Below, in pieces: positions 55,947-64,000 of a stretch of DNA of 64,000 bases. The notes beneath the pieces are model-generated. The model was not told the DNA's origin, did not search any database, and worked only from the letters and a program-made list of their open reading frames with translations. The stretch comes from Hyphomicrobiales bacterium. Its GTDB lineage: Bacteria > Pseudomonadota > Alphaproteobacteria > Rhizobiales > Beijerinckiaceae. The translations under genes and the position numbers were made by a program. How positions within the stretch are numbered: the stretch's first letter is position 1; each line of letters opens with the position of its first letter. Where the stretch lies: assembly GCA_027483895.1 (NCBI GenBank), contig JAIXTP010000027.1:1-64000 (forward strand), in the 5' to 3' direction.

Positions 55947-58736
55947 TCACACCCTGAACACCTTCATCACCTCGTCGCCGAGGTGATTGATCGCCTTGAC
56001 CGCGATGCGGCCGGACGCGGGGCGGGGGAAGGGGCGGGAGACGGCGCTGCGGAGGCTCTCCCACGCCTCCGGATCGATCTCGGCCTTCAGCGTCGTCTTC
56101 AGCGATTTGTAGGGGTCGTTCGCGCCGAGGAAGTAGGCGTGGCGGACGAAGAAGCTCTCCTCGTCGTAATCGGTGTCGATGAACCACAGGGCGATCGAGT
56201 CCGGGCCGCCGCTCTCGATCTCACCCGACTGCGGCTTGAACACGTCGATGCCGCGGATCTCGACGCGGATCATGTCGTCGCCCGCATTCTCGATGCGGAT
56301 GTCGGGCTCGCCGAAGATCACGAAGAGGTTGCCCGATCCCGTCGTCTTCAGCTCCCCGCCCATATGCAGGTCCGGGTTCATCCGCGCCTTGAGGACGGGG
56401 ATGCGGCCGATGCGGGCGAGCTCGGTGGTGTGGGCGTCGAAATTGAAGGCGCAGGCGATGAGCACGTCGAAGCCCGCATCGGCCGCCTCGCGCGCGGCTG
56501 CGACGAGATCCGGCCGCGCCACGGTGCCGAATTCCGGACCGACGAAGATCGCGGCCTTGCGCTCGGTCTCGCCTTCGAGAAAGACGCCGTGAGCGCAGAC
56601 GTAACCGCCGCCCGGGAAGGGCTCGACGGGGCGGGTGAAGGTGATGCGGTCCGCCTTGTGCGCCTGCTGCACGCCCGCGACGCTGAGATTGGCGAGCACC
56701 ATGGCGGTGAAGTCGCGCTCGTCCGACGTCTCGAGCCCGCGTGCGCGGCGTCCTTCTTCGGCTTCGAGCAGGTCGATCAATTCGTCGTCCGCGCCGACGG
56801 CGAGGACGCGGTGGGGCGAAAGGCTCTCGACCGTGAAGGGCCCGGCCACGCGGACGCGCTTCTTGTCCTCATAGGGCTTGTCGTAGAGATATTCGAACTC
56901 GGCCTTGGCGGCGATCGAGGCGTCGATCTCTTTCTGCCGGGCGATGCGGGCGTCCCACCAGCGTGCATGGAGCGAGCGGACGGGCTCGGTCCAGTCCGCG
57001 CCCGCCTCGCGCGGGATCTCCCATTCCTCCCACGCCTTGCCGAGCGCGGTGTTGAGCGAGGCGCGGAGCGGCTCCAGCGTCTCCTGCCATTTCTCCCAGA
57101 TCACAGGGATCTCGGTATTGTTCGCGATGGATCCAAGCGTTATCCGCGGAACGCGCTCAAATACAAAGCCGTGACGAAGATCTTTATAGGTAGGGCCGCT
57201 CTTTGGAGGCGCGAGGGTTAGCTCCGCTTCCTTGATCACGCCTTCGGGGCTGTCAGCGAGCAGGTAGTAGGCGAAACGTGCGCCCATCAATCGGGAGCGC
57301 GCTAACGCTAAAGCGACGCGAGACGTGTCAATTGTGATCCAACGCCGACCCCATTGTTCGGAAACAAAGGCTGTAGTGCCAGAACCGCATGTCGGATCCA
57401 GTACTAGGTCGCCGGGGTCGGTAGCCATTAAGAGGCATCTCTGAACCACTTTAACTGAAGTTTGAACAACGTAAACCGTATCAATGTCGCCGCGCGTGTC
57501 ATCCCAAAGATTAGGAATTGATTGTATTTTATTGTCCTCGAAATAGCTTACATAGTATATATTATCCCCCGCTGCGTGAAGATGGTTAGATTTAATTAAA
57601 TTTTCGATTCCTTTTTTGTTTGTTCTCCAGCTTGTTTTCTTTGGAGGATATTTTTTTCCGCAAAATTCAATGTCAAAATAGCATGTCGCCGTCCATCCAG
57701 AAGAGGCGAGTTTTTCTGCCTGAAAAATTTTTGCGTTTTTATCAAAAATCGATGGATTTTTTCTTTCGACGCTGGTTATGCGACGACGTTTTCCGCCTTC
57801 AAATTCGATAAGAGAGTAATTAGGGTTATCCTCAATCGACTTATTTTCAAAAATATTTCTCGTTTTTACGGATGTTTTGTCTTTTGAATACCATAGTATT
57901 TGGTCATAAATGCCTGCCATGCCAGAGGCACCCAGCGGGCGCGTTTTCGTGAATGCAATGGATGATAAAAAATTCTCGTCCCCGAAAACCTCGTCCATTA
58001 CCGCTCGGACCCGATGGACGTTCTCGTCGCCTATCTGGACGAAGATACTGCCGCTCTCCGTCAGCAGGTCGCGCGCTACGGTAAGCCGGTCGCGGATATA
58101 GGACAGGTAGGAGTGGATGCCGTCCTTCCACGTATCGCGGAAGGCCTTCACCTGTTCCGGCTCGCGGGTGACCTGCGTGCGGTCGCCGTCCTTTACGTCG
58201 CGCGAGGTCGTCGACCATTGGAAGTTCGAGTTGAACTTGATGCCGTAGGGCGGGTCGAAATAGATGCACTGCACCTTGCCGCGAAGCCCTTCGCGCTCGG
58301 CGAGGCTCGCCATCACAGACAGGCTGTCGCCGAGGATGAAGCGGTTCGACCAGTTGCTGTCGTGCTTGTAGAACTCGGTCTTGGCCTCCTCGTCCGCGAT
58401 CCCGTCGAAATCGGCGAAGAGGTCGAGCGGCGCCTCCGCCTTGCCCTTGGCCCGCTTCTCCTTCTCGCGTTTCAGCGCGTCGATCAGCACCTTGGGGTGG
58501 ATCTTCTCCTGGATGTAGAGCGGGGGTGCGGCGACCGTCAGGTCCGCCTCGTCCTGCACGTCCTTGCCGCGCCAGACGAGCTGCGGATCGAGATCGCGGT
58601 TGCGCCGCTCATAGGCGACCCGCACCGCGCTCTTGTCCTCCGCCGTCATCACGGGTTCGAGCTCGGCGGTCGGAATATTCGCCCGCTTGGCGTCGCGGTG
58701 GTGGAAGGCTTCGATCTTCAGGTCGGGCTTGGTCAT
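55947..58736 (-). CDS. Type III-like adenine-specific DNA methyltransferase (Mod)
   Basis: A 929-residue methyltransferase of the type III Mod kind. Motif IV DPPYGIKFNSNF is at residues 161-172 and motif I DPTCGSGTTAFVSEQWG near residue 445, the beta-type order. Between them lies the variable target-recognition domain (about 260-440), whose DNA (roughly 57420-57990) is strikingly AT-rich. The N-terminal 100 residues include a charged linker; the C-terminal ~400 residues hold further domains (EEGRRARGLETSDERDFTAM, IRGIDVFKPQSGEIES) probably binding Res. ATG 58736 overlaps the stop of the NYN gene (ATGA). It modifies adenine in an unknown motif and protects host DNA from Res. Confidence 0.9.
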   Translation of the reverse strand: MTKPDLKIEAFHHRDAKRANIPTAELEPVMTAEDKSAVRVAYERRNRDLDPQLVWRGKDVQDEADLTVAAPPLYIQEKIHPKVLIDALKREKEKRAKGKAEAPLDLFADFDGIADEEAKTEFYKHDSNWSNRFILGDSLSVMASLAEREGLRGKVQCIYFDPPYGIKFNSNFQWSTTSRDVKDGDRTQVTREPEQVKAFRDTWKDGIHSYLSYIRDRLTVARDLLTESGSIFVQIGDENVHRVRAVMDEVFGDENFLSSIAFTKTRPLGASGMAGIYDQILWYSKDKTSVKTRNIFENKSIEDNPNYSLIEFEGGKRRRITSVERKNPSIFDKNAKIFQAEKLASSGWTATCYFDIEFCGKKYPPKKTSWRTNKKGIENLIKSNHLHAAGDNIYYVSYFEDNKIQSIPNLWDDTRGDIDTVYVVQTSVKVVQRCLLMATDPGDLVLDPTCGSGTTAFVSEQWGRRWITIDTSRVALALARSRLMGARFAYYLLADSPEGVIKEAELTLAPPKSGPTYKDLRHGFVFERVPRITLGSIANNTEIPVIWEKWQETLEPLRASLNTALGKAWEEWEIPREAGADWTEPVRSLHARWWDARIARQKEIDASIAAKAEFEYLYDKPYEDKKRVRVAGPFTVESLSPHRVLAVGADDELIDLLEAEEGRRARGLETSDERDFTAMVLANLSVAGVQQAHKADRITFTRPVEPFPGGGYVCAHGVFLEGETERKAAIFVGPEFGTVARPDLVAAAREAADAGFDVLIACAFNFDAHTTELARIGRIPVLKARMNPDLHMGGELKTTGSGNLFVIFGEPDIRIENAGDDMIRVEIRGIDVFKPQSGEIESGGPDSIALWFIDTDYDEESFFVRHAYFLGANDPYKSLKTTLKAEIDPEAWESLRSAVSRPFPRPASGRIAVKAINHLGDEVMKVFRV

Positions 58737-59638
58737 GATGCGTCGGCTTCGATTGAAGGGGGAGTGATCTGCGGACGGGCCGGGGCGCTTGATCCGCGCG
58801 AGCGTTCGCGCCCGGGTCTCGGCAATCCCGACTGCAGCCCGTCGATATGTTCGTAGAGGTCTTCGTTCACGGACTGCCAAAGCGGGTCGAGTATGATTTC
58901 GACGCCTTCCCGGCGCGCCAGCTTGGCCGCAGGAACGAAATCGCTGTCACCAGAAACGAGGACGATGGTCCGCGCCTGCCGCTTAAGCGCGATCGAGGCG
59001 ATGTCGACGCCGATCCGCATGTCGACGCCTTTCTGACGAAGCCCCAGCCGAATTTCGTCAATGGCTATTCGGGTCCAAACATCACGAATTTTCAGCAACT
59101 CGGTGATTTGGCCCGACGTCAGCGCCAAGGATCCTGAAGATATCGCGGAAGGGTCGAGCCCTTCCATCAGTCGTTTGGTCGCTATGATTTTCCGGGAAGC
59201 CTTTCCGGTAATGCTCCAATCGGACTCACGGACAACTTTGCCGAGCCGGAGGGCGACGTTCCGCTGGCGTCGAAGGACCTCGAAGATGGCCTGCCGTCGT
59301 ATTGCCAAGTCACTCTTCGAGAAGTCGATCTGTCTGTTCTCGATCGGATGATGGGCTATACCGTCGAACGGCCGCGCGTCGTAGAAGAAGATACGATAGA
59401 CGTACTGTTGCCAGCGCGCTTTTTCGCCGGTCAGTTGACGGATGTGGTTTCGGCAGAGCAGTCGAAGACATGCGCCGATTGCGTTCTCGTCCGAGCAACG
59501 CCGCGCCGGCACCAACGCTGGCAATCTTTTCAAGAAAAAACCGCCGTCGATGAGTATCGCGATCCGATCAGCCACGGAGCCCCCATCGAGAGCCCGCGTC
59601 GCTGTGAGAAAAACAAAAAGCCCCAAGGTTTCTGCCAT
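58733..59638 (-). CDS. NYN-domain putative nuclease
   Basis: A 301-residue NYN (PIN-like) protein. The metal-site elements are IAILIDGGFFLKRLPAL (first Asp, about residue 31) and KGVDMRIGVDIASIAL, followed by VLVSGDSDFVPAAKLARREG (GDSD). These are typical of LabA/MARF1-type nucleases acting on RNA or single-stranded DNA. The Pro/Arg-rich C-terminus is disordered. ATG 59638 is listed; a GTG at 59575 (VADRIAILIDGG) would also give a complete domain. It is sandwiched between Res and Mod and translationally coupled to Mod, so it probably works with the restriction system. Confidence 0.85.
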   Translation of the reverse strand: MAETLGLFVFLTATRALDGGSVADRIAILIDGGFFLKRLPALVPARRCSDENAIGACLRLLCRNHIRQLTGEKARWQQYVYRIFFYDARPFDGIAHHPIENRQIDFSKSDLAIRRQAIFEVLRRQRNVALRLGKVVRESDWSITGKASRKIIATKRLMEGLDPSAISSGSLALTSGQITELLKIRDVWTRIAIDEIRLGLRQKGVDMRIGVDIASIALKRQARTIVLVSGDSDFVPAAKLARREGVEIILDPLWQSVNEDLYEHIDGLQSGLPRPGRERSRGSSAPARPQITPPSIEADAS

Positions 59639-59791
59639 CGCTCAGGATATCGAGCGTGCATACTTCCAAGGGGCGAATGTGGGACGAGACTAACCGAAAT
59701 GGTGCTTTTTGGCAAGCTGGTTCAGATCCTCGTAGGCGTTCTGCCCGCGTGAGTGAAACGGGTGCGGGTGAAAAATCGGTCGCATCCAACA

Positions 59792-62700
59792 TCACGCGGC
59801 CTCCATCGCGACGAAGCGGGCGATCAACGCGTCGAACTTGTCCTTGAACTCGAAGACCTCGTTGAACTCGGCGAAGTCCCAGCGTCCGAAGCGGCCGGTG
59901 TTGTTCACGCCGGGGACCCAGAAGGCCTTCATCGTGGCCGACTTCTCTTTCGCGTCCTCGCTGCGGAAGCCTTTGATCTCGACGACGAGGTTCAACGGAT
60001 CCTCGCGGCCGTCATCGATGCGCACGATGAAGTCGGGGATGTACCGTTTCGGCTGAGAGCCCATCAGGTACGGCACCTCGAAGCCGAGGTTCTGGTTCTT
60101 CACGTAGGAGAGAACGCGCGGATGCGCCTCGAGGACGCCGCAGAACTTCAGCTCCCAATCGCTGTCGCATATCGCCCAGTTGACGTGGGACTTGTCGGGT
60201 GCGGTCTGCCAGCGCGTCGATTTCGATGTGGTGAAGTTGACGTATTTCGTCGACCCTTCGGAATTGTAAGGCGACAGGATCGCCTTGATCGGGCGCTTGT
60301 CCGAGTAGCTTTCCGTGATCGCGGCCTTGATCCGGTTGCAGGCCATTTCCGCGATTTCCGGATACAGCACCTGACCGGGGCAGGTGCTTCCGGTGCATCT
60401 GAGAAATCCGGCGTCGGACCATTGGCGGACGATGCGCTTGAGGTCGTTGAAGATCGCCAGCCGCGGCTCTTCGCCGGGATCCCTGAATTTTTCGTAGAGA
60501 AGGATCTTGGCGAGCCGATACTGGATCTCGGACTCCCGCATGTCCCGCAGGTGCTCGACCGTGAGTTCGTCGCCTTCACCGACGATGCCCTGCACCTTGA
60601 CGATCGAAGGGCCGACGAGTTCGGGCGTGAGTTCCAGGACCGAGTCCGGCCCGAACGTCGCGGTGAGCCTCTCTTTCGGCAGGTCGACCCGATATCCTTC
60701 GACGCGCGGGAAACGGATTTCGAGGCCGTCGCGCTCCGGCCGGACGGCGTGAACGCGAATGGTCTGCTGGGGCTTTGCAGGCTTCACTTCGACGGGTTCG
60801 GCCGCGAAGTCGAAAGGGATGCCGAGAATGTCGGCATATTCGACGTCGAAAAGGCCTTCGTCGTTGAGCGCGTAGGACTGACGGCGCAGCCCGCGACCGA
60901 CGACCTGTTCGCAGAGAAGCTGCGTGCCGAAGGCGCGGACGCCGAGGATGTGCGTGACGGTGTTCGCGTCCCAGCCTTCCGTCAGCATCGAAACGGAGAC
61001 CACGCAGCGGATTTTTTCGCCGAGCCGGTCCTTTCTCCCGACCGTGTTCATCACCTCGCGCAGGATGTCCTGGTCGGTGATGCCGTCGCCCGCGTGCGGA
61101 TTGCCGGTGCGTTGAACGAGCTCGCGACGGAAGCGCTCGATGGCATCCTTGTTGATGTCGCGGAATTCCTTGTCGAGCGCCTCGCCGGACTCGAGCTGCT
61201 CGCTGTCGATCAACAGGGTGCGCGGCTCTGCAAGCCGATTTCCGAACTCATCGAAGTTCCGGAACAGCTCGAGACGACCCTGATGGAAGGTCTCGGTCTC
61301 ATCGTCGTTCTCGCGATGGAAGCCGGAGATGTAATCGTAGACGAGCTTCGATGTGGACGTGTTGTTGCACACCACGATGAAGACGGGCGGCACGTCGATG
61401 CCTTCATCACGCCACTGCGCGTGGATCTTCTCGTAGTGGCCATAGAGCGCATCGAGGGCGCCGACGAGTTCAGTCGGCAGCTTCAGCGGGTCGTAGTCCT
61501 TGCCGCCCGACCGACCCTTTTTCGGCATCTTCTTGCCGATGTGATCCCAGAGGTTTCGATAGACCGGCGTGCCGCCGCCCAGATTGTCCGAGATGGGAAC
61601 ACGCGGCAGCTTCACGATGCCGCATTCGATCGCGTCCATGAGTGAGAAGTCGCTCACGATCCAAGGGAAGAGCGTTCCTTCCTTGTAGCCCGATCCTCGG
61701 AGGAAGAAGGGCGTGGCCGACAGATCATAGACCGCCCGAACGCCTACGACCCTTTTGGCGGCCTCGATCCCGCTGATCCAGAGGCGGGCGGCCTCGTTGT
61801 TGCGCTCCGCCTCCTTGCGATCGTCTCCCGTAAGGTCCTCGTTCTCGGGATCCTTCGCGCGCTCGCGATAGCAGTGATGCGCTTCGTCGTTCAGCACGAC
61901 GATGTTCTTCTCGCCCATCAGGTCGCCCATGACCCGGCGGATCATCTTGCCTTCGGTCTCGACCGTTTCGACCCTTTCGCCGCGCCAGCCTTCGAGCGCT
62001 TCCCGCGTGCCCTTGGAGAGCTCAATTTCCGTTCGGCGCTTGAAGGCGTGGTAGTTCGTGATCACGATTTTCGCGCGGCGGATGTCCTCCATCATGTCGG
62101 GAGGTACGATTTCGCGCTCCGCGTAGTAGCTGTTGACGTCGTTCGGCAGCAGAACGCGGAGCCGATCGCGGATCGTGATGCCCGGTGCGACGATCAGGAA
62201 GGCCTTCGAGAACAGCTTCGAGCCGGGATGGCGTACGGCATTCACCGTCTGCCAGGCGATGATCATCGCCATGACGGTCGTCTTGCCTGCGCCGGTTGCG
62301 AGCTTCAGTCCGATGCGGAAGAGATCCGGGTTCGCCTCCGCGTTGGCGCCTTCGAGGTGAGCCCAGAATTTGGCGCCGCGCGGCGAGGTCTTCGGTGCGA
62401 CCTCTGTCAGCCAGATCAGCGTTTCCACGGCTTCGACCTGGCAGAAGAACGGTCGGACGCCTTGGAAGTCGTGAAAGCGCCAGTGTTCCAGCAGCCGCCG
62501 TGTCTGCGGCGTGACGCCCCACTGCTCGGGCTTCAGATTGCGCCACGTTTCGACGTAGGTCCGGATTTCGTTGATGATTGGCTCGGGGTCGTATGCCTGC
62601 CCGGCCTCCGTGAGCCCCTCGACGCCCAGATCGAATTCGAGCGCGTCCTTTCGTCCCTTCTTGCTCTTGCCGCTTTTGGACTGCGGCACAGGCGTCACGA

Positions 62701-62827
62701 GCTTCGAGCGCCGCCGGGCCTCGATGACGTTGGTCGTCGGCTGTCCGTTTTCGTCCAATTCCCAATGGCGCCCGGGAAAGGCGTACGGGGAATTGAGGAT
62801 GGGCTTTTCGAAGAATGCGACGCTCAT
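59792..62827 (-). CDS. Type III-like restriction endonuclease (helicase-nuclease, Res)
   Basis: A 1011-residue SF2 helicase-nuclease. Walker A is ATGAGKT at 177-183, Walker B NDEAHH with DEAH at 314-317, motif III LSATPF, and motifs V/VI TEGWDANTVTHI and QVVGRGLRR. A C-terminal PD-(D/E)xK nuclease is seen in YIPDFIVRIDDG... NLVVEIKGFR (about 925-955). The build fits the type III restriction Res-like family (the BPTD_3080-type restriction enzymes). ATP-driven translocation and cleavage of unmodified DNA is inferred. The start at 62827 has no strong SD. It is first of the seven-gene series and would be most exposed to the promoter near 62.85 kb. Confidence 0.9.
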   Translation of the reverse strand: MSVAFFEKPILNSPYAFPGRHWELDENGQPTTNVIEARRRSKLVTPVPQSKSGKSKKGRKDALEFDLGVEGLTEAGQAYDPEPIINEIRTYVETWRNLKPEQWGVTPQTRRLLEHWRFHDFQGVRPFFCQVEAVETLIWLTEVAPKTSPRGAKFWAHLEGANAEANPDLFRIGLKLATGAGKTTVMAMIIAWQTVNAVRHPGSKLFSKAFLIVAPGITIRDRLRVLLPNDVNSYYAEREIVPPDMMEDIRRAKIVITNYHAFKRRTEIELSKGTREALEGWRGERVETVETEGKMIRRVMGDLMGEKNIVVLNDEAHHCYRERAKDPENEDLTGDDRKEAERNNEAARLWISGIEAAKRVVGVRAVYDLSATPFFLRGSGYKEGTLFPWIVSDFSLMDAIECGIVKLPRVPISDNLGGGTPVYRNLWDHIGKKMPKKGRSGGKDYDPLKLPTELVGALDALYGHYEKIHAQWRDEGIDVPPVFIVVCNNTSTSKLVYDYISGFHRENDDETETFHQGRLELFRNFDEFGNRLAEPRTLLIDSEQLESGEALDKEFRDINKDAIERFRRELVQRTGNPHAGDGITDQDILREVMNTVGRKDRLGEKIRCVVSVSMLTEGWDANTVTHILGVRAFGTQLLCEQVVGRGLRRQSYALNDEGLFDVEYADILGIPFDFAAEPVEVKPAKPQQTIRVHAVRPERDGLEIRFPRVEGYRVDLPKERLTATFGPDSVLELTPELVGPSIVKVQGIVGEGDELTVEHLRDMRESEIQYRLAKILLYEKFRDPGEEPRLAIFNDLKRIVRQWSDAGFLRCTGSTCPGQVLYPEIAEMACNRIKAAITESYSDKRPIKAILSPYNSEGSTKYVNFTTSKSTRWQTAPDKSHVNWAICDSDWELKFCGVLEAHPRVLSYVKNQNLGFEVPYLMGSQPKRYIPDFIVRIDDGREDPLNLVVEIKGFRSEDAKEKSATMKAFWVPGVNNTGRFGRWDFAEFNEVFEFKDKFDALIARFVAMEAA

Positions 62828-62880
62828 ATCGAGTCAGTAAATCCGAACCGGGCGTATTGCTCAGTTAAAGATACTCACGA

Positions 62881-62891
62881 CTCATAATGAG
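62881..62891. promoter_or_regulatory. Palindrome upstream of res
   Basis: CTCATAATGAG is a perfect odd palindrome upstream of the cassette's first gene. It could bind a dimeric regulator such as a controller protein, though no controller gene was recognised. Confidence 0.25.
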
Positions 62892-63067
62892 CGGCTAGTG
62901 GGTGAAACGAACCTTGATGCGAATGTGATCGCTCTTTTTGGGCGGGCTCGTTGGAGGGACTGTCCGGCAGTGCGGTGCGGTTCGGTGCGCAAGCAGAGCG
63001 TGTTCGCCGCTTAAAACCTGAGCGGAAAGGGAATGCGGCCGCAGTCCGCAGCCGCAGTCAAGAATGC

Positions 63068-63086
63068 ATAGGGAAAAGAATTGGGA
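63068..63086. promoter_or_regulatory. Putative right arm-type integrase site
   Basis: ATAGGGAAAAGAATTGGGA matches the sequence at 45634-45652, differing at two positions. Two tandem (A/T)(A/T)GGGA units lie about 60-75 bases from the att core, the usual range of arm sites. Confidence 0.5.
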
Positions 63087-63144
63087 AAGCCGACGAGATC
63101 TTTGCGTTTTTATTAATAATATCAGAGGTTTGGCATAGAAGGGC

Positions 63145-63158
63145 TGGCGGAGCGGGCG
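63145..63158. other. Right attachment repeat (attR-like) at the tRNA 3' end
   Basis: TGGCGGAGCGGGCG is identical to 45500-45513. It is part of the intact tRNA-Ser gene, so insertion left the tRNA functional. Confidence 0.75.
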
Positions 63159-63235
63159 GGATTCGAACCCGCGAGACCCTTTTGGGGTCTGCTCATTTAG
63201 CAAACGAGTGCCTTCAGCCTCTCGGCCACCGCTCC
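63145..63235 (-). tRNA. tRNA-Ser (anticodon GCU)
   Basis: A 91-base cloverleaf reads from 63235 down: acceptor GGAGCGG, D-arm GGCCGAGAGGCTGAAGGC, anticodon stem around TTTGCTAAA with anticodon GCU at 63199-63201, and a long variable arm (GACCC CAAAA GGGTC). The T-arm is GCGGG TTCGAAT CCCGC, the acceptor 3' strand CCGCTCC, the discriminator G, and CCA is encoded. The long variable arm is typical of serine tRNA. The 3' end is the integration site of the island. Confidence 0.93.
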
Positions 63236-63355
63236 GCAAGCGGCCCCGTGTATGCCCGAGCCGCCCCGCCGATGCAAGGCGGTTCATGCGGACGGAACAC
63301 CCTCCGTTCAGGAAGAAACCACCGCAGGCGAAACGCCCCGTTTCCAAGGTGCACG

Positions 63356-63384
63356 AAAAAGGGGCGCGCCGCGGCGCGCCCCTT
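63356..63384 (-). terminator. Strong intrinsic terminator of the PRC-barrel gene
   Basis: A 10-bp GC-only stem GGGGCGCGCC / GGCGCGCCCC, followed on the minus strand by CTTTTTCG. It lies 27 bases after the PRC-barrel stop. Confidence 0.85.
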
Positions 63385-63410
63385 CGCAGGTGAGGTCCCG
63401 AGGGTCTTCC

Positions 63411-64000
63411 TTACTGACGCGGAGCGCTCCCCGAGCCGCTGCGGCCGAAGGCCGGGGCGTTCTGGAGATCGGCCTTCGTCATATTGCGCAGGACGAAATG
63501 ATCCGGGTCGGTCGTGCCGTAACGCGTCGTCGACGCGCTGCGGGCCGGCGCGGTGGTCGTGGTGGTGGTGGTCGTCGTGCCCGTGGTCGTGCCGGCCGTC
63601 GTGCCCGAGGTGCCGGTGGTCGTGCCGGTGCCCGAGCTCGTCGTGCGCCCCGCGGTCGAGTCCGTGCGCGTGCTCGCCGTGGTGTCGCGCTCCAACACCA
63701 CTTCGAAAGCCTGCATCGGAATGGCGACGTATTTCTCGCCGATGCCGAGGAAGCCGCCGACGCCGACGATCAGCGCGGCCACGCGGCCGTCTCGGTCGAT
63801 CAGGATGTCGTCGACCTCGCCGATATTCTCGTTGTTGCCGCCATAGACCTTGGTGCCGCGGATGTCGGAGCCGAGCATCTGCCCGGCCGCCGCCATCGAG
63901 AGCGGAGCGGTATTGCCCGAGCCCACGGTCACGCCGGTCGTTCCCGTCGTGCCCGTCGTGCCCGGAGCCGTGGTCGTTCCGGGCGCGGTCGTCGTGCCGG
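63411..64000 (-). CDS. PRC-barrel protein with Thr/Gly-rich repeats (5' end outside window)
   Basis: Minus-strand gene read up to the window edge, so the N-terminus is missing. The visible part starts in a low-complexity TTAPGTTGTTGTTG region. It then has a PRC-barrel domain (GSDIRGTKVYGGNNENIGEVDDIL, IVGVGGFLGIGEKYVAIPM), a second Thr-rich stretch (TTTGTTTTTTTTTAPA) and a short tail (VLRNMTKADLQNAPAFGR). PRC-barrel proteins in Rhizobiales are often exported and stress-related; the signal peptide cannot be checked here. Termination is by the hairpin at 63356-63384. Confidence 0.75.
   Translation of the reverse strand, partial: GTTTAPGTTTAPGTTGTTGTTGVTVGSGNTAPLSMAAAGQMLGSDIRGTKVYGGNNENIGEVDDILIDRDGRVAALIVGVGGFLGIGEKYVAIPMQAFEVVLERDTTASTRTDSTAGRTTSSGTGTTTGTSGTTAGTTTGTTTTTTTTTAPARSASTTRYGTTDPDHFVLRNMTKADLQNAPAFGRSGSGSAPRQ

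Larger units (their letters stand above)
62828..63144. other. Island right-end region: promoter and integrase-type repeats
   Basis: 317 bases without a gene. An 11-base palindrome CTCATAATGAG (62881-62891) lies 54 bases before the res start and may be an operator. The repeat ATAGGGAAAAGAATTGGGA (63068-63086) matches the int-proximal site in 17 of 19 positions. The stretch is AT-rich near 63100-63140. The right att core starts at 63145. Confidence 0.6.

Noticed and set aside
63541-63680. GTCGTGGTGGTC-type repeats considered as a regulatory minisatellite
   Set aside because: They are codon repeats (Thr/Gly) inside the PRC-barrel gene and keep the frame.

Overview
The window is GC-rich (about two thirds G+C by eye) and reads as an alphaproteobacterial chromosome, most likely Hyphomicrobiales (Rhizobiales). 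The basis is a pyrB-pyrC-plsY-dprA run next to topA, a gatC-gatA-gatB group, a DUF2865 protein, a class II DAHP synthase, a double cold-shock protein followed by a DUF192 protein, a small porin-like Omp, and families of interspersed inverted repeats. The genus cannot be fixed from this sequence alone.

Region 1 (1-45.2 kb) is core chromosome. It runs from a truncated autotransporter, a LysE exporter and a methyltransferase to a DUF2946-like/PCu(A)C copper pair, phosphoglycolate phosphatase and a serralysin-like RTX protease. Next come gabD-rpiA, glutathione reductase, an MFS transporter, DAHP synthase, a surface porin and nadE-gltX. These are followed by small envelope proteins (DUF2865, CreA, a glycine-zipper lipoprotein), a thioredoxin-reductase-like flavoprotein, purU, a GT2/GtrA glycosylation pair, a sirtuin and csp-DUF192. 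The rest is topA, pyrB-pyrC-plsY-dprA, an AEC permease with ruvX, a UPF0173 hydrolase, gatCAB, DedA, two GSTs and a GNAT acetyltransferase. Repeat clusters lie at 10.3, 11.9-12.1 and 28.4-29.2 kb.

Region 2 (about 45.5-63.15 kb) is an integrated island. It is bounded by a 14-bp direct repeat that copies the 3' end of an intact tRNA-Ser(GCU) at its right edge. The left part looks like a P4-like phage satellite or integrative element: tyrosine integrase, a small unknown gene, an AlpA-type HTH protein, an 866-aa primase/ATPase and a DUF5681 protein. The right part is a closely packed minus-strand series of seven genes. In order of transcription these are a type III-like restriction helicase-nuclease (Res), a NYN-domain putative nuclease, a Mod-type adenine methyltransferase with an AT-rich target-recognition insert, two small basic unknown proteins, a protein with an internally duplicated recombinase-like segment, and a UvrD-type helicase with an N-terminal RelE/ParE-like domain. 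This seven-gene cassette is the best candidate here for a poorly described anti-phage system.

Region 3 (63.15 kb to the end) returns to the chromosome with the tRNA and a threonine-rich PRC-barrel protein that runs off the window edge.

Starts were chosen from ribosome-binding sites, overlaps and family length. Functions are inferred from motifs visible in the translations; no database search was run.
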